Shown here: positions 45,201 to 53,209 of the stretch, in pieces
Numbering within the stretch: position 1 is the first letter of the stretch
Layout of the letters: each line of letters opens with the position of its first letter
Assembly: GCA_012840135.1 (NCBI GenBank)
Contig: DUMA01000022.1
Span: 310,001 to 374,000 of the forward strand
From: Thermoanaerobacterales bacterium
GTDB taxonomy: Bacteria > Bacillota > Thermosediminibacteria > Thermosediminibacterales > Tepidanaerobacteraceae
Direction: 5' to 3'
Length of the DNA stretch: 64,000 nucleotides
Notes under the pieces: model-generated
Databases searched by the model: none
Seen by the model: only the letters and a program-made list of their open reading frames with translations
What the model was told of the DNA's origin: nothing
Program-made: the position numbers and the translations under genes

Positions 45201-45601
45201 ATGACCTGGTACATGGGGTCCAGGCCTATCACATGGCAGTTTTCCCTTAGGATTCTGTCGCAAAAGCTGTGGAAGGTGCTTATGTGGGCTGCCTGAATAT
45301 CTTCCTTAATCTTATTCAATTTATGTACAGTTTCAGGATCCCTTTCCTTTAAAAGCATCTCGTTTACCAGACTTCTAATCCTTTCCTTCATCTCCAGGGC
45401 AGCCTTGTTGGTGAAAGTGATGGCCACGATGCTGTCCACATCCGCATCCCTTTCCAGCATAAGCCTCAAAAACCTTCTGGAGAGCACCCTCGTCTTGCCC
45501 GAGCCGGCCCCAGCGTGGAGGGCGATATTCTTATCTATGTCCAGGGCTCTGGCCTGTTCATCATTCACACCATATTTCTCCATGATTTTTTGAAGGTCCA
45601 T
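42287..45601 (-). CDS. addA: UvrD-type helicase-nuclease, AddA-like
   Basis: 1104 residues. Walker A GAGSGKT at 31-37, DEFQDT motif II, VGDVKQSIYGFRG, and ATRAKRYL motif VI mark an SF1A helicase. The C-terminal PD-(D/E)XK nuclease shows YLIDYKTNR. A Cys in LIYCPRKFFYIYK and a C-terminal cluster (Cys 1089, 1093, 1097, 1103) suggest an iron-sulphur-stabilised nuclease, unusual for AddA. Its role is resection of double-strand breaks with AddB, encoded just upstream. Slightly shorter than Bacillus AddA (about 1230). Confidence 0.88.
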   Translation of the reverse strand: MDLQKIMEKYGVNDEQARALDIDKNIALHAGAGSGKTRVLSRRFLRLMLERDADVDSIVAITFTNKAALEMKERIRSLVNEMLLKERDPETVHKLNKIKEDIQAAHISTFHSFCDRILRENCHVIGLDPMYQVMEEVDRETVGAIIARDVVSKMLADMSFKEKFEKLFELFGTDYYYMGNLIRDIKYLSDRLRQKAIGMDEIVRKTEKNISRFYIQNALECFGDADSLEEIELFMVEMMEKVGERFEKYKIDKNLVDFNDLEIFTLKLLKDERIKNHYRRRFKYFLVDEFQDTNDVQREILYSLILENGEIPPGHLFIVGDVKQSIYGFRGADYEVFNSVTEKINENGKKLELSTCYRSHPDIVGVINKIFGNLFVSYEPLKISEGHQGRARVDVSLLKKEEKEDDLWKRGKVVLKSGSPEEVKNFLCELSTKQADDDVGNIRTIEAERLAEKIKNLTGTGFKYRDMAVLLRSRTNLSYYERVFNRENIPYCVIGGIGLFDKQEIVDLMNILKCIYDPGDKLALLGTLRAPYFGVPDDIILDIFDKLDDEGKVEQAMAALDKTEAEAIKSALNNLAKMRRLSEYHSVSDLVKMIIDSFHIKEVLLSLKDGIKMYRNVEKFMSIVWEFDSKDIYSPEDFLEYIQNLREISEKEAEADLDTEDSDAVKVLTIHASKGLEFTAVFIPEIGRDLAYNTVRNKPHFLLDDEYGVIARYDEKITGLKGAQNKLYDYVRERTLQKELEESKRILYVAATRAKRYLCFIGEDVELKDDDRLDRFVKMLKCALMGDGQISFVENDVKGKRTDKAESRCSEHVSNIFPDGEQFPAFLQRLDFAPDYKNKSSISISRYFTLIYCPRKFFYIYKAGIDGSHFEMEDEAPGYVDEFAAMPSGKLEGLVKGQMVHRILEKIIESDADVEEVVKQYAGFAAEDELREIKRLVQNFKIAEAEYEKRISGRRVKTEREIPFAVPLFAGGGKTVYGIIDRLDIYENNSSVEGYLIDYKTNRIKDQQDMERLMDHYRAQFMIYSLGFERLYPQIYGGIRLAGMFIFFLDAGKAIQVHFSGEEREEFLCRLSSTMDFVESHDDMEDYRCRDGCDYKCEYAFLCR

Positions 45602-45669
45602 AAAATCACATCCTCTTTGTTCTCCTCTTTTGGTTCACCATTGACCATTACAGTCACGTAATCCGGATT

Positions 45670-48522
45670 TTATTCCTCATTGAACCTGCACACGCTCATG
45701 TACTTGCAACTATAGGTGGTAAAGGCATTTGTAAAAAAACATCTTTTGGGCAGCATAAAATTGCCTTCTCTTATTTCCCGGAGCATGTGCACAGCGAGAT
45801 TTTTAAAATGCTCCATCACAACTTCAAAATTGCTGCGGGAAATCGTGTCTATGTTCCCCTTTTTCCCCAGCCTTTTCTTTTCTTCCTCCACAATTATGCC
45901 CTCAGATTTTGCGTTTTCTATATCATAATAAAGAAGGGCAATGCATTCGGGAACCATGTTCAATTCCTTTGATAATTCCTTCTTTGCCAGATGGTAATAA
46001 ACAATTAGTTGAAAATCTTTATCTTCAAGGCATTTCCTGAGGTTCCGTCTGGCTTTTGATTTATAGTCGTATATCACAAATCTACCCGTAGGACGTCCGC
46101 CATCATATTCCAGATCCACCCTGTCAACCCGCGCACAGATTTTAAACCCGCTGAAAATACTTTCATCGAAAAAGGCTTTTTCCAGGTAATAGGGTTTTAG
46201 CAGCCTGCCCGTCTGCCGGAAGTATTCCGAAAGATATGAAGCATCTCTTGTTAAAAAATTTTTCAGAACGTCCGTTATCTCCTTCTTATATATAATACCA
46301 GCTATGTCATCATCTCCAAGGCCCGCATCGGCAAAGGCCTCTGCAGCTTTTCGGATGAGTCTTTGCTCATCAAATTCCAGTGCATTTTCATAACCTTCGT
46401 AATATTTTCTAAGTACGGTATGGTATAGATTCCCTTTATCCCTGGCAAATGCGGTTTCCTCGTCATCCTCGACAGTCACTCCCAGCACCCGCTCTACAAA
46501 ATACCTGAAGGGGCAAAGATTGAAACTGTTTAACTGTGAAGGGCTAAAATAATAGTTTTCATTGAATCTGAAAACCCTGCCGGGCCCTACCCTTCCGTTG
46601 TAATTGGAGGATTCGGGTGAATTTCTCTTTTCTTCAATCCCGTGCGCCATATCCACAGCAGAAAGCCACCCGGCCCGCCCTTTCAAGGCATCATATATGA
46701 GTTCGTGAGCCGGCTGTCGGGAATCATTCGCATTTAAAGGGACGTATCTTTCCAGCACCGCCATTTCTACTGCCTCTTTCAGGCTCCACACATCGCCGGC
46801 TTTTAATGCAAACCTCTGTCTCATATTCCTTGGCCCGGCAATGGATGTACTGTCACGGTCAAGATTTACAACAAAGATGAGCTCCTCCAGAAAAGGAGAT
46901 TTTATGAGATAGCCTCCATCTTCATCAGTATTCCTGTAGCTCAAGTAAAGCCCCTTTTGCGCCGAGGCGACGCTGAGAATAAACCTTATCTTTTCTCTGG
47001 AAAGTTCCCATGCGGGACTTTCGAGATTCACTCCAAGTTTAAAAAGCAGTTCTCTCTCATGGGGCGTAAAAATCCCGCCCTTTGCAGGGATCCTCGGAAA
47101 AATCCCCTCATTTAATCCCAGAAAAAACACATAGTCATAGACGGTTCCTTTTAAAAGATCGGGATCCAGTATCTTTATGCCCGCAGGGTTCCTGCCCCTT
47201 ACGGAGATGGTGGTCTCTTCTATCCTTCTTTTAACTGTGTCGAGAAAATCTTCGAAGGGGATCTCCTCATCGAACCCGGCATATTCCCGCTTTATGTCGT
47301 TCAGTATTTCCATGAATGAAATATATGCCTTCAGGTCCCTTATGAATATATAGGAAGATATCGTCTTATTCTTATACAGTTCGTTCAGCTTTTGCTTTAT
47401 ATTGAGTTTGTCTGCCATTTCCATCAATTTTGCAGCATGGTCCGAAACCTTTTGCACATCACCTTCAGCGGTGGAAAGATTTATAAAAAGGTCTCTTATT
47501 ACAGGCACCGTTGAAAGCTTTAAGTACCTTCCCTGATTCGTGGGAAGGTTCATTTCTTCAAATACTTCCGATATGCAATCCCCATAACTTTCCATATCTG
47601 CGGTGATTACCGCTATTTTTTCAGGGATGGTCTTGTTCTCAAAAAGAATGGATTTTATGATCTTTGCCACCTGCCTTACCTCATCCTCCAGACAGGGAGC
47701 ATTCAATACTTTAATATCTGAAGATAAGACAGACAGTCTATTACCGGTAAAAAGGCATGATGCCAGCTCTTTAAAAATGCCGTCCTCTGCAAAATCTTTC
47801 TTTACTACTTCCGCTCCCATTTCCTCAAAATCCTTATAAATCTCGTCCTTTATAAACCGGTCGATAAAAGGCGTATTCATCGGCACATGACCCATAATCC
47901 TTAATAAACTGCGCTTTTGCTTTATGCTCTTTAAAAGCTGCCGGTCTATCCTGTCGAGATTGATATAGCCGTCGATCACTATGAGCTCCACATCGTCAAG
48001 ATATGAAGATTTGTCCGCATTCTCCATGGCCACAAGAGCCAAATCCTCAAGGTCCAGAAATCCAAGCTCCCTTAGCTTTTCACTGTAGGCATCACATATT
48101 ACCGCTATTTCTTCTGCTTTTTTAACAAGGATTTCATCCCCGGCTTCCCGAGCCTTTTTTAAAAACTCACCCGGAGAAATGTACTGCCTTCTTATCCTTT
48201 TGATGGCTTTCACCATACTGTGCAAAAATCCGTACCTCGTATAAACTTTCAGGTAAAAGTTAATTTCTTCCCGGTGCGCCAGTTTCCCCATGACCTGCTT
48301 TAAAACCATGATGCCGAGGTCTTCCGGCAAGAGCCTTCTTTTACCCATAAACTCCCGGGCGCAGTTTTTCTCCATTTCATCTATTACTATGACATCTATG
48401 TTTATAAGCCCGCCGAACCTTTCCGCAATTTTTTGCCTCACATGTTCTATAAGTTCCCGGGAAGGTGCTATGTAAACGACCCTCTTGCCCCTTTTTAAAA
48501 CATCAATACATTCTTCAAGCAT
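45670..48522 (-). CDS. addB: AddB-like nuclease/inactive helicase subunit
   Basis: 950 residues, shorter than typical AddB (about 1150). Helicase-like front part, then a C-terminal nuclease with FVIYDYKSKARRN and the iron-sulphur Cys set (LNLCPFRYF; Cys 928, 939, 945). The Walker A loop expected at the N-terminus is missing from this frame. A one-base shift upstream would add a short stretch MISPANKNRRVIE in line with MLEECIDVL, so a frameshift or a degenerate P-loop is likely. The stop is 68 bases before addA. Confidence 0.85.
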   Translation of the reverse strand: MLEECIDVLKRGKRVVYIAPSRELIEHVRQKIAERFGGLINIDVIVIDEMEKNCAREFMGKRRLLPEDLGIMVLKQVMGKLAHREEINFYLKVYTRYGFLHSMVKAIKRIRRQYISPGEFLKKAREAGDEILVKKAEEIAVICDAYSEKLRELGFLDLEDLALVAMENADKSSYLDDVELIVIDGYINLDRIDRQLLKSIKQKRSLLRIMGHVPMNTPFIDRFIKDEIYKDFEEMGAEVVKKDFAEDGIFKELASCLFTGNRLSVLSSDIKVLNAPCLEDEVRQVAKIIKSILFENKTIPEKIAVITADMESYGDCISEVFEEMNLPTNQGRYLKLSTVPVIRDLFINLSTAEGDVQKVSDHAAKLMEMADKLNIKQKLNELYKNKTISSYIFIRDLKAYISFMEILNDIKREYAGFDEEIPFEDFLDTVKRRIEETTISVRGRNPAGIKILDPDLLKGTVYDYVFFLGLNEGIFPRIPAKGGIFTPHERELLFKLGVNLESPAWELSREKIRFILSVASAQKGLYLSYRNTDEDGGYLIKSPFLEELIFVVNLDRDSTSIAGPRNMRQRFALKAGDVWSLKEAVEMAVLERYVPLNANDSRQPAHELIYDALKGRAGWLSAVDMAHGIEEKRNSPESSNYNGRVGPGRVFRFNENYYFSPSQLNSFNLCPFRYFVERVLGVTVEDDEETAFARDKGNLYHTVLRKYYEGYENALEFDEQRLIRKAAEAFADAGLGDDDIAGIIYKKEITDVLKNFLTRDASYLSEYFRQTGRLLKPYYLEKAFFDESIFSGFKICARVDRVDLEYDGGRPTGRFVIYDYKSKARRNLRKCLEDKDFQLIVYYHLAKKELSKELNMVPECIALLYYDIENAKSEGIIVEEEKKRLGKKGNIDTISRSNFEVVMEHFKNLAVHMLREIREGNFMLPKRCFFTNAFTTYSCKYMSVCRFNEE

Positions 48523-48686
48523 TCTATCACCCGCCTGTTTTTATTTGCCGGGGATATCATAATCTCGGCCCTTGCACCTTTTCAATCACACAAGTTTAAT
48601 TTTTTATGCTCCACCCGTGAAAGAATAATGCTCGCTACTTTCGAGTATAAAATAAATGATACTCAAATGCAATGATAAGATACAGC

Positions 48687-48726
48687 GAACACCGCCTCCA
48701 TGCCTTTCGGCACGAAAGCGGTGTTC
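48687..48726. other. Hairpin in the addB/HTH divergent region
   Basis: Nine-base arms GAACACCGC (48687-48695) and GCGGTGTTC (48718-48726) pair perfectly, with an inner CTTTCG/CGAAAG pairing possible. No T-run on either side. The rest of 48523-48852 shows no gene. Confidence 0.45.
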
Positions 48727-48852
48727 ACCTCAGCATAAACCGCCTATTATGCGTTTTTTGATTGAGATCTTTTGCAAATAATAAATACATGCATATAGCA
48801 TATTCAGATGCGGTTCAAAGTAAGATAAAGTTAGAAGCGGGGAGTGAGCAAA

Positions 48853-49242
48853 ATGGAGAAGCATTCGGAGATAGATAACAGAGCCATAGGACAGAGAATT
48901 CGCCAAGAAAGAGAAAAGTTCGGGCTTTCGCGGGAAGATTTTGCGGAAATCGTGGGGCTTTCTGATTATTATGTGGGACAGCTGGAGCGGGGAGAGCGGC
49001 AGATGAGTCTTCCTGTTCTGGTTAAAGTGGCCAATTGTTTGCATGTTTCTTTAGATTACCTGATTTTCGGCAAATCAGCCGATGATGCTTGCTATATAAG
49101 TGACGGCCGCAATACATACAAAGCCGCAGATCATAGTAAAATAGCGGAACTGAGTGAATTGACCGGCAAGTGTTCGCCCAAAGAGCTGGAAATGGTCATA
49201 AAACTCATAAAAACAGTTCTTCCTTATATGGGTAAAATATAA
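48853..49242 (+). CDS. XRE family HTH transcriptional regulator
   Basis: 129 residues. N-terminal HTH: IGQRIRQEREKFGLSREDFAEIVGLSDYYVGQLERGERQMSLPVL (about 12-58), followed by a short C-terminal domain (SPKELEMVIKLIKTVLPYM) seen in small SinR/clostridial regulators. Target unknown. ATG at 48853, eight bases behind GGGAG. A terminator follows. Confidence 0.88.
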   Translation: MEKHSEIDNRAIGQRIRQEREKFGLSREDFAEIVGLSDYYVGQLERGERQMSLPVLVKVANCLHVSLDYLIFGKSADDACYISDGRNTYKAADHSKIAELSELTGKCSPKELEMVIKLIKTVLPYMGKI

Positions 49243-49252
49243 AAAAGTTTTC

Positions 49253-49293
49253 AGGCCCTGATAAATCCCGAAGATTATCAAGGCCTCATTTTT
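49253..49293 (+). terminator. Bidirectional terminator after the XRE gene
   Basis: AGGCC-C-TGATAA pairs with TTATCA-A-GGCCT, followed by CATTTTT. On the minus strand a T6 tract also follows the stem. Confidence 0.8.
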
Positions 49294-49694
49294 AAATCCT
49301 TTCATATCTTTTGCCGTATCCCAGCAGCCGCATGGCATTCAGTATCACCAGCAGAACGCTGGCTTCGTGGACCAGCATGCCGAGAGCCAGCACCACTTTC
49401 CCGACGATCATTCCCGCCAGCAGCAACACTACCAACACCGCAAATGTGACATTTTGTTCGCTCAAGGCCTGCATGATGGCCAGAGAAATCTCGGGAGCGG
49501 ACTATATACAGGTGCTCCATCCTGTCCCCCGGTATAAAAATTATATCGCCCTTCCGGTATTCCTTTTTTTTGAGGAGGCTGTCGATCATCTCAAATTCAT
49601 CGGAGCTCAAATTTCAAAATATGGGCACCGTACCAGCACACAGGTGTTTGCTTTCTCCTGCATGTTCACAAAAAACATTGCAATCCTTCGGCAT
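49292..49694 (-). pseudogene. Chimeric remnant: Crp/FNR N-terminus joined to a P-type ATPase C-terminus
   Basis: From ATG 49694 an FNR-like start (MPKDCNVFCEHAGESKHLC, GTVPIF) hits TGA, then continues in frame as NLSSDEFEMIDSLLKKKEY and GDIIFIPGDRMEHLYIVRS, the front of a cyclic-nucleotide-binding-type domain. At about 49500 the sequence switches to the tail of a heavy-metal P-type ATPase (QNVTFAVLVVLLLAG, VHEASVLLVILNAMRLL). A deletion has fused the two genes; neither is functional. Confidence 0.75.
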
Positions 49695-49730
49695 TTATCT
49701 CTTCATCCTGTTTTCTTCTTTGATAGATTT

Positions 49731-50285
49731 TTACTTGTCCCCAAAGTATCTCTTCAGCAGCCCGGCGAAAGCTGCACCGTGGCGGGCTTCATCTTTGCAC
49801 ATCTCGTGAACGGTGTCATGGATGGCATCATAACCCAGCTGTTTCGCCTTCGTCGCCAGGTCTTTCTTGCCCTGACAGGCACCGTGTTCGGCCTCTACTC
49901 TCATCTCAAGGTTTTTCTTTGTATCGGCGGCTACAACTTCTCCCAGAAGTTCGGCAAATTTGGCAGCGTGTTCCGCCTCTTCAAAAGCAATCCTCTTGTA
50001 AGCCTCGGCCACTTCCGGATAGCCTTCGCGATCCGCCTGGCGGCTCATGGCAAGATACATGCCCACTTCTGTGCACTCGCCCATGAAGTTGGCCTTCAAT
50101 CCTTCAACCACTTCAGGGTCAAGGCCCTTTGCCACACCAATCCTGTGCTCATCGGCCCAGGCCAGAGCTTTTTCCTCTTTTTTCTCCACAAACTTGTCGG
50201 CTGTGGCTCCACACTGAGGGCACCTGTCCGGAGCTCCATCCCCCGTATGTACATAACCGCATACTGTGCAAACAAATTTTTTCAT
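49731..50285 (-). CDS. Rubrerythrin, reverse type (N-terminal rubredoxin domain)
   Basis: 184 residues. Rubredoxin-like iron site first (Cys 6, 9, 22, 25: CTVCG and CPQCG), then a ferritin-like diiron domain with EAEHAAKF and DEARHG. It reduces hydrogen peroxide in anaerobes. This domain order is the reverse of classical rubrerythrin. ATG at 50285 is chosen; an ATG three codons earlier abuts the GGAGG site. Preceded by a strong, operator-bearing promoter. Confidence 0.93.
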   Translation of the reverse strand: MKKFVCTVCGYVHTGDGAPDRCPQCGATADKFVEKKEEKALAWADEHRIGVAKGLDPEVVEGLKANFMGECTEVGMYLAMSRQADREGYPEVAEAYKRIAFEEAEHAAKFAELLGEVVAADTKKNLEMRVEAEHGACQGKKDLATKAKQLGYDAIHDTVHEMCKDEARHGAAFAGLLKRYFGDK

Positions 50286-50341
50286 ATCCTGCATACCTCC
50301 ATTTATGATAATTTGTTTTGTAACTTCGATTTACATTATTA

Positions 50342-50370
50342 ATTATAATAATCATTATTGATAATGTCAA
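50342..50370 (-). promoter_or_regulatory. Consensus promoter with PerR/Fur-like operator in the spacer
   Basis: Minus strand TTGACA, 17 bases, TATAAT: a perfect match. The spacer contains the 13-bp palindrome AATAAT-G-ATTATT (50347-50359), close to the PerR box form TTATAATnATTATAA. This fits peroxide-induced expression of the rubrerythrin. Confidence 0.75.
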
Positions 50371-50470
50371 TAGGTTTTAAAAAATTTTTTATGAAATAAG
50401 GCTCCGGGTTATCAACTGCCGAATTACCCACCCATATCTGGTGCACGAAAAATTTGATCAGCAAAATATC

Positions 50471-53182
50471 TTACTTCCATCCCTGCATCAGATGCTTCCT
50501 TTTTTCCTTACTGTCCAGCACCTTTGCACAGCTTTCCCAGTCAACTTTTCCCATTTTGTTATGATACCTCAATTCAAAGGGATGCTGTCTCGGGATGGCA
50601 TCGATCTTACGTTTTGCTTCCTCAATATCATTCAATGCCACGTGAATCCAGACATCTTCCAAAACGTCGGGAATCTGTCCGAATATGCCGTAAATATTGG
50701 CAAGCCGCTCGGAAAGGAGGGAATGCACCCTGTCTTCCACCGACCCTTTATATCTCATGTTGTAGATATAAACCCTGTCATAAACTTGACCGATGCGCTG
50801 AATGCGGCCTTTGCGCTGTTCAAGCCTTGTGGGGTTCCAGGGCAGGTCGAGGTTTATCAGTGAACCCAAAGTCTGCAAATTTAACCCTTCGCTGGCGGCA
50901 TCAGTGCCTACCAAAACCCGCAGTTCCCGCCTTCTTACCATCTGTTTGATTTCTTCCTTGCTCCGTTTTTCATAAATGCCGCCGATAAATATTCCTGACT
51001 TATCTCCGCCTGCATAAATACCGATCTTTTCATTGGGCAGGTCGTTGGATAAATTCTCTGCTACCCAGCAGGCAGAATCATAATATTGAGAGAAAATAAT
51101 ACAGCCCCGTTCGATCCAGTTGTCGTCAATGAGAAGTTTTAAAAGCAGCTTGTATTTTGGGTCTTTCTCCTTATTGGCATTAAGGGTTTCAATAAATTTT
51201 GCCAGGCAGGCTCTTTCTTCATCCGTGATGTTTTTGATTTCGCTCTGCAGGGCTTTTTCTTCTACCATCTCCTCTTCTTCAAAGTCTTCATCGTCGATAA
51301 CTTCACCCCAGTTAGAAAGCATTTTCTCTGCGGTGTTTTTGCCTGCAGTGATGGTGCTGCCAACCCTTTTCAGGAGCAAAGTTTTCAAAAACCCCCCGCC
51401 TTTTACTCTCTTTTGCAATAATGTGCAAAATTCTTCCGCATACCCGTAGGCTTCTTTCAAATACGGCGGCAGGACAATAGCCTCATCATCGCTTTCCCCC
51501 ATCAATTCCACTTCTACCTTTTGCAGATACGGCTCGCCCGTTTCGGGATTGATGGTGTTTTCCAGGAAATCCCGCGTCCTGCGTACAATATGCCTGATAA
51601 AAGGATTATGTTCGGCAATAAAATTATCGTCAATTATCCTCCCAATCCTTCTTTTGTCAGGACCGCTCAACTCTTCAATCGCCTCTGGCTTGATGACGAA
51701 TTCATCATCAGCCATGCCGAGCTGCCGCCTGATGCGTCCGAAGGTCATCTCCCCCTCATTGGCAGGTGGGAAAGGATCCCTTAGCCATTCCCAGTTTTCC
51801 TTATCAAAGCGGTCGAGGCTTTCTTTACCCATAATCAGGTTAAGGGCTCGGGCAGGATATTTTCTCCACTTGCTGAACTGACTGCCCAACACACTATCGC
51901 TGCCCTGGGCCAGAATGTTTAAAAGATCCCAGGCTTCGATGGGATACATCTGGACGGGGGTAGCGGTGGCCAGCAGCATACTTTTGGTGCGTTTTGAGAT
52001 TTCAATGAGAAACTTAAGTAAATTATTGGGATTAGGTTTTTCTTCTTCTTTGCCAGGACCTAAATTCCTTCTTCTGGCCCTGTGAGCTTCATCGACGATG
52101 ACGCATTCGTATTCCATATTCAAAAGGTGTTGTACCTGTTCCGAATTGGCGGTAATCAGCCCCTGAGAAACAATCCCCACCCGCCTGGGGCATTTTTTGA
52201 TGGCTCCATCGCCGTTAGCAGGATATTTAATGCCGTTCTCATCCACCCATTCCCTGCCGTTCCAGACTGCCGAAGGCATATCCAGAAGGTTCAATATTTC
52301 GTCCTGCCACTGCCATAACAGGGTTTTAGGGACGATTACCAGGATGGGCTTTTCACCATAAAGGGCCATGAGCTGAGCCGAAAGAGCAAGCTGTACCGTC
52401 TTGCCCAGCCCCACCATATCAGCCAGCACATATCTTGCCCCGTATTTTTTGTGATCATTAAAAGCCAGATTGACGAAATATTTTTGGTGTTCCCACAGGC
52501 CCAATTCCTGGCGGTAAACGGGAGCCTCAACAACTGCAGAAGCAGGCTCTGGGTCTTCCTTCCACTCGTCAACCGAATAGATAACCTTCCTCTCGGAGAT
52601 CCGTTTAATGTCTTCAACAATAAAGTCCGCCAAAGGCACTGCATGGGGGTTGTTCCAGAAAAAGTCAAATTCCTCCTGGACCCATTTTACCCCTTCCTCG
52701 GAATCGTCTTCCCATAGGATTTCGTAGTTCAATTTCCATCCCATGCAGGTTTCGTTTACGCTGCCGATAAAGGATGTCTTGCTCCCGTCTTTTAGGGTAA
52801 TCACTCCCGCCTTCCCGTGAATAAGGCCAAAGACATCGTTGGGAACTACTTTAATCTGTAGCTTTCCGATTCTAATCAAGGTATAAAGTTTTTTCAGCCT
52901 TTCGGGAGCGCTGCTGTATATTTCTTCTGGCTTTTTGCTGCACCATTCCCGCCGCATGGCATTGACCGCAGCGGTGGCGGTGATGACATCCTCTTTTTGC
53001 ATCTCTGCATTGCAGACAACCCTGACGCACCCCTCGATTTCTTCAATGGCTTCCCCTGCGATCTCCAGAATGGAAGAGCTGAAATAGCCTGCAATCCTGT
53101 CGTAGTTCACCGCCACTTTTAACTTATCATTCAAAAAAGTTTTATCCAATCTTTTTCTTCTTGAAGAATAGCGATATATCAT
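50471..53182 (-). CDS. PLD-domain SNF2-family helicase of the defence island
   Basis: 903 residues. N-terminal phospholipase-D-like domain with a single HxK-type site (H122, K124, then GSVNE and Asn152; half of a dimeric PLD site). SNF2 ATPase: Walker A GLGKT at 258-262, VIVDEAHRAR, and the C-terminal RecA lobe with GTDAASEGLNLQ and QRKGRIQRIGQ. Such proteins track or cut DNA in phage defence. Last gene of the island; it follows the methyltransferase gene by 27 bases. Confidence 0.85.
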   Translation of the reverse strand: MIYRYSSRRKRLDKTFLNDKLKVAVNYDRIAGYFSSSILEIAGEAIEEIEGCVRVVCNAEMQKEDVITATAAVNAMRREWCSKKPEEIYSSAPERLKKLYTLIRIGKLQIKVVPNDVFGLIHGKAGVITLKDGSKTSFIGSVNETCMGWKLNYEILWEDDSEEGVKWVQEEFDFFWNNPHAVPLADFIVEDIKRISERKVIYSVDEWKEDPEPASAVVEAPVYRQELGLWEHQKYFVNLAFNDHKKYGARYVLADMVGLGKTVQLALSAQLMALYGEKPILVIVPKTLLWQWQDEILNLLDMPSAVWNGREWVDENGIKYPANGDGAIKKCPRRVGIVSQGLITANSEQVQHLLNMEYECVIVDEAHRARRRNLGPGKEEEKPNPNNLLKFLIEISKRTKSMLLATATPVQMYPIEAWDLLNILAQGSDSVLGSQFSKWRKYPARALNLIMGKESLDRFDKENWEWLRDPFPPANEGEMTFGRIRRQLGMADDEFVIKPEAIEELSGPDKRRIGRIIDDNFIAEHNPFIRHIVRRTRDFLENTINPETGEPYLQKVEVELMGESDDEAIVLPPYLKEAYGYAEEFCTLLQKRVKGGGFLKTLLLKRVGSTITAGKNTAEKMLSNWGEVIDDEDFEEEEMVEEKALQSEIKNITDEERACLAKFIETLNANKEKDPKYKLLLKLLIDDNWIERGCIIFSQYYDSACWVAENLSNDLPNEKIGIYAGGDKSGIFIGGIYEKRSKEEIKQMVRRRELRVLVGTDAASEGLNLQTLGSLINLDLPWNPTRLEQRKGRIQRIGQVYDRVYIYNMRYKGSVEDRVHSLLSERLANIYGIFGQIPDVLEDVWIHVALNDIEEAKRKIDAIPRQHPFELRYHNKMGKVDWESCAKVLDSKEKRKHLMQGWK

Positions 53183-53209
53183 TTTTATTTCCTCGCTAAT
53201 AAAAATGCA

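Noticed and set aside
48523-48852. LexA box controlling addAB
   Set aside because: GAAC occurs, but no GTTC at the right distance. The GAACACCGC/GCGGTGTTC arms are 22 bases apart and form a hairpin instead.
49311-50342. Plus-strand frame of 343 codons over rubrerythrin
   Set aside because: Antisense to a clear rubrerythrin with all iron ligands. The translation is low-complexity Phe/Ser-rich, without motifs.
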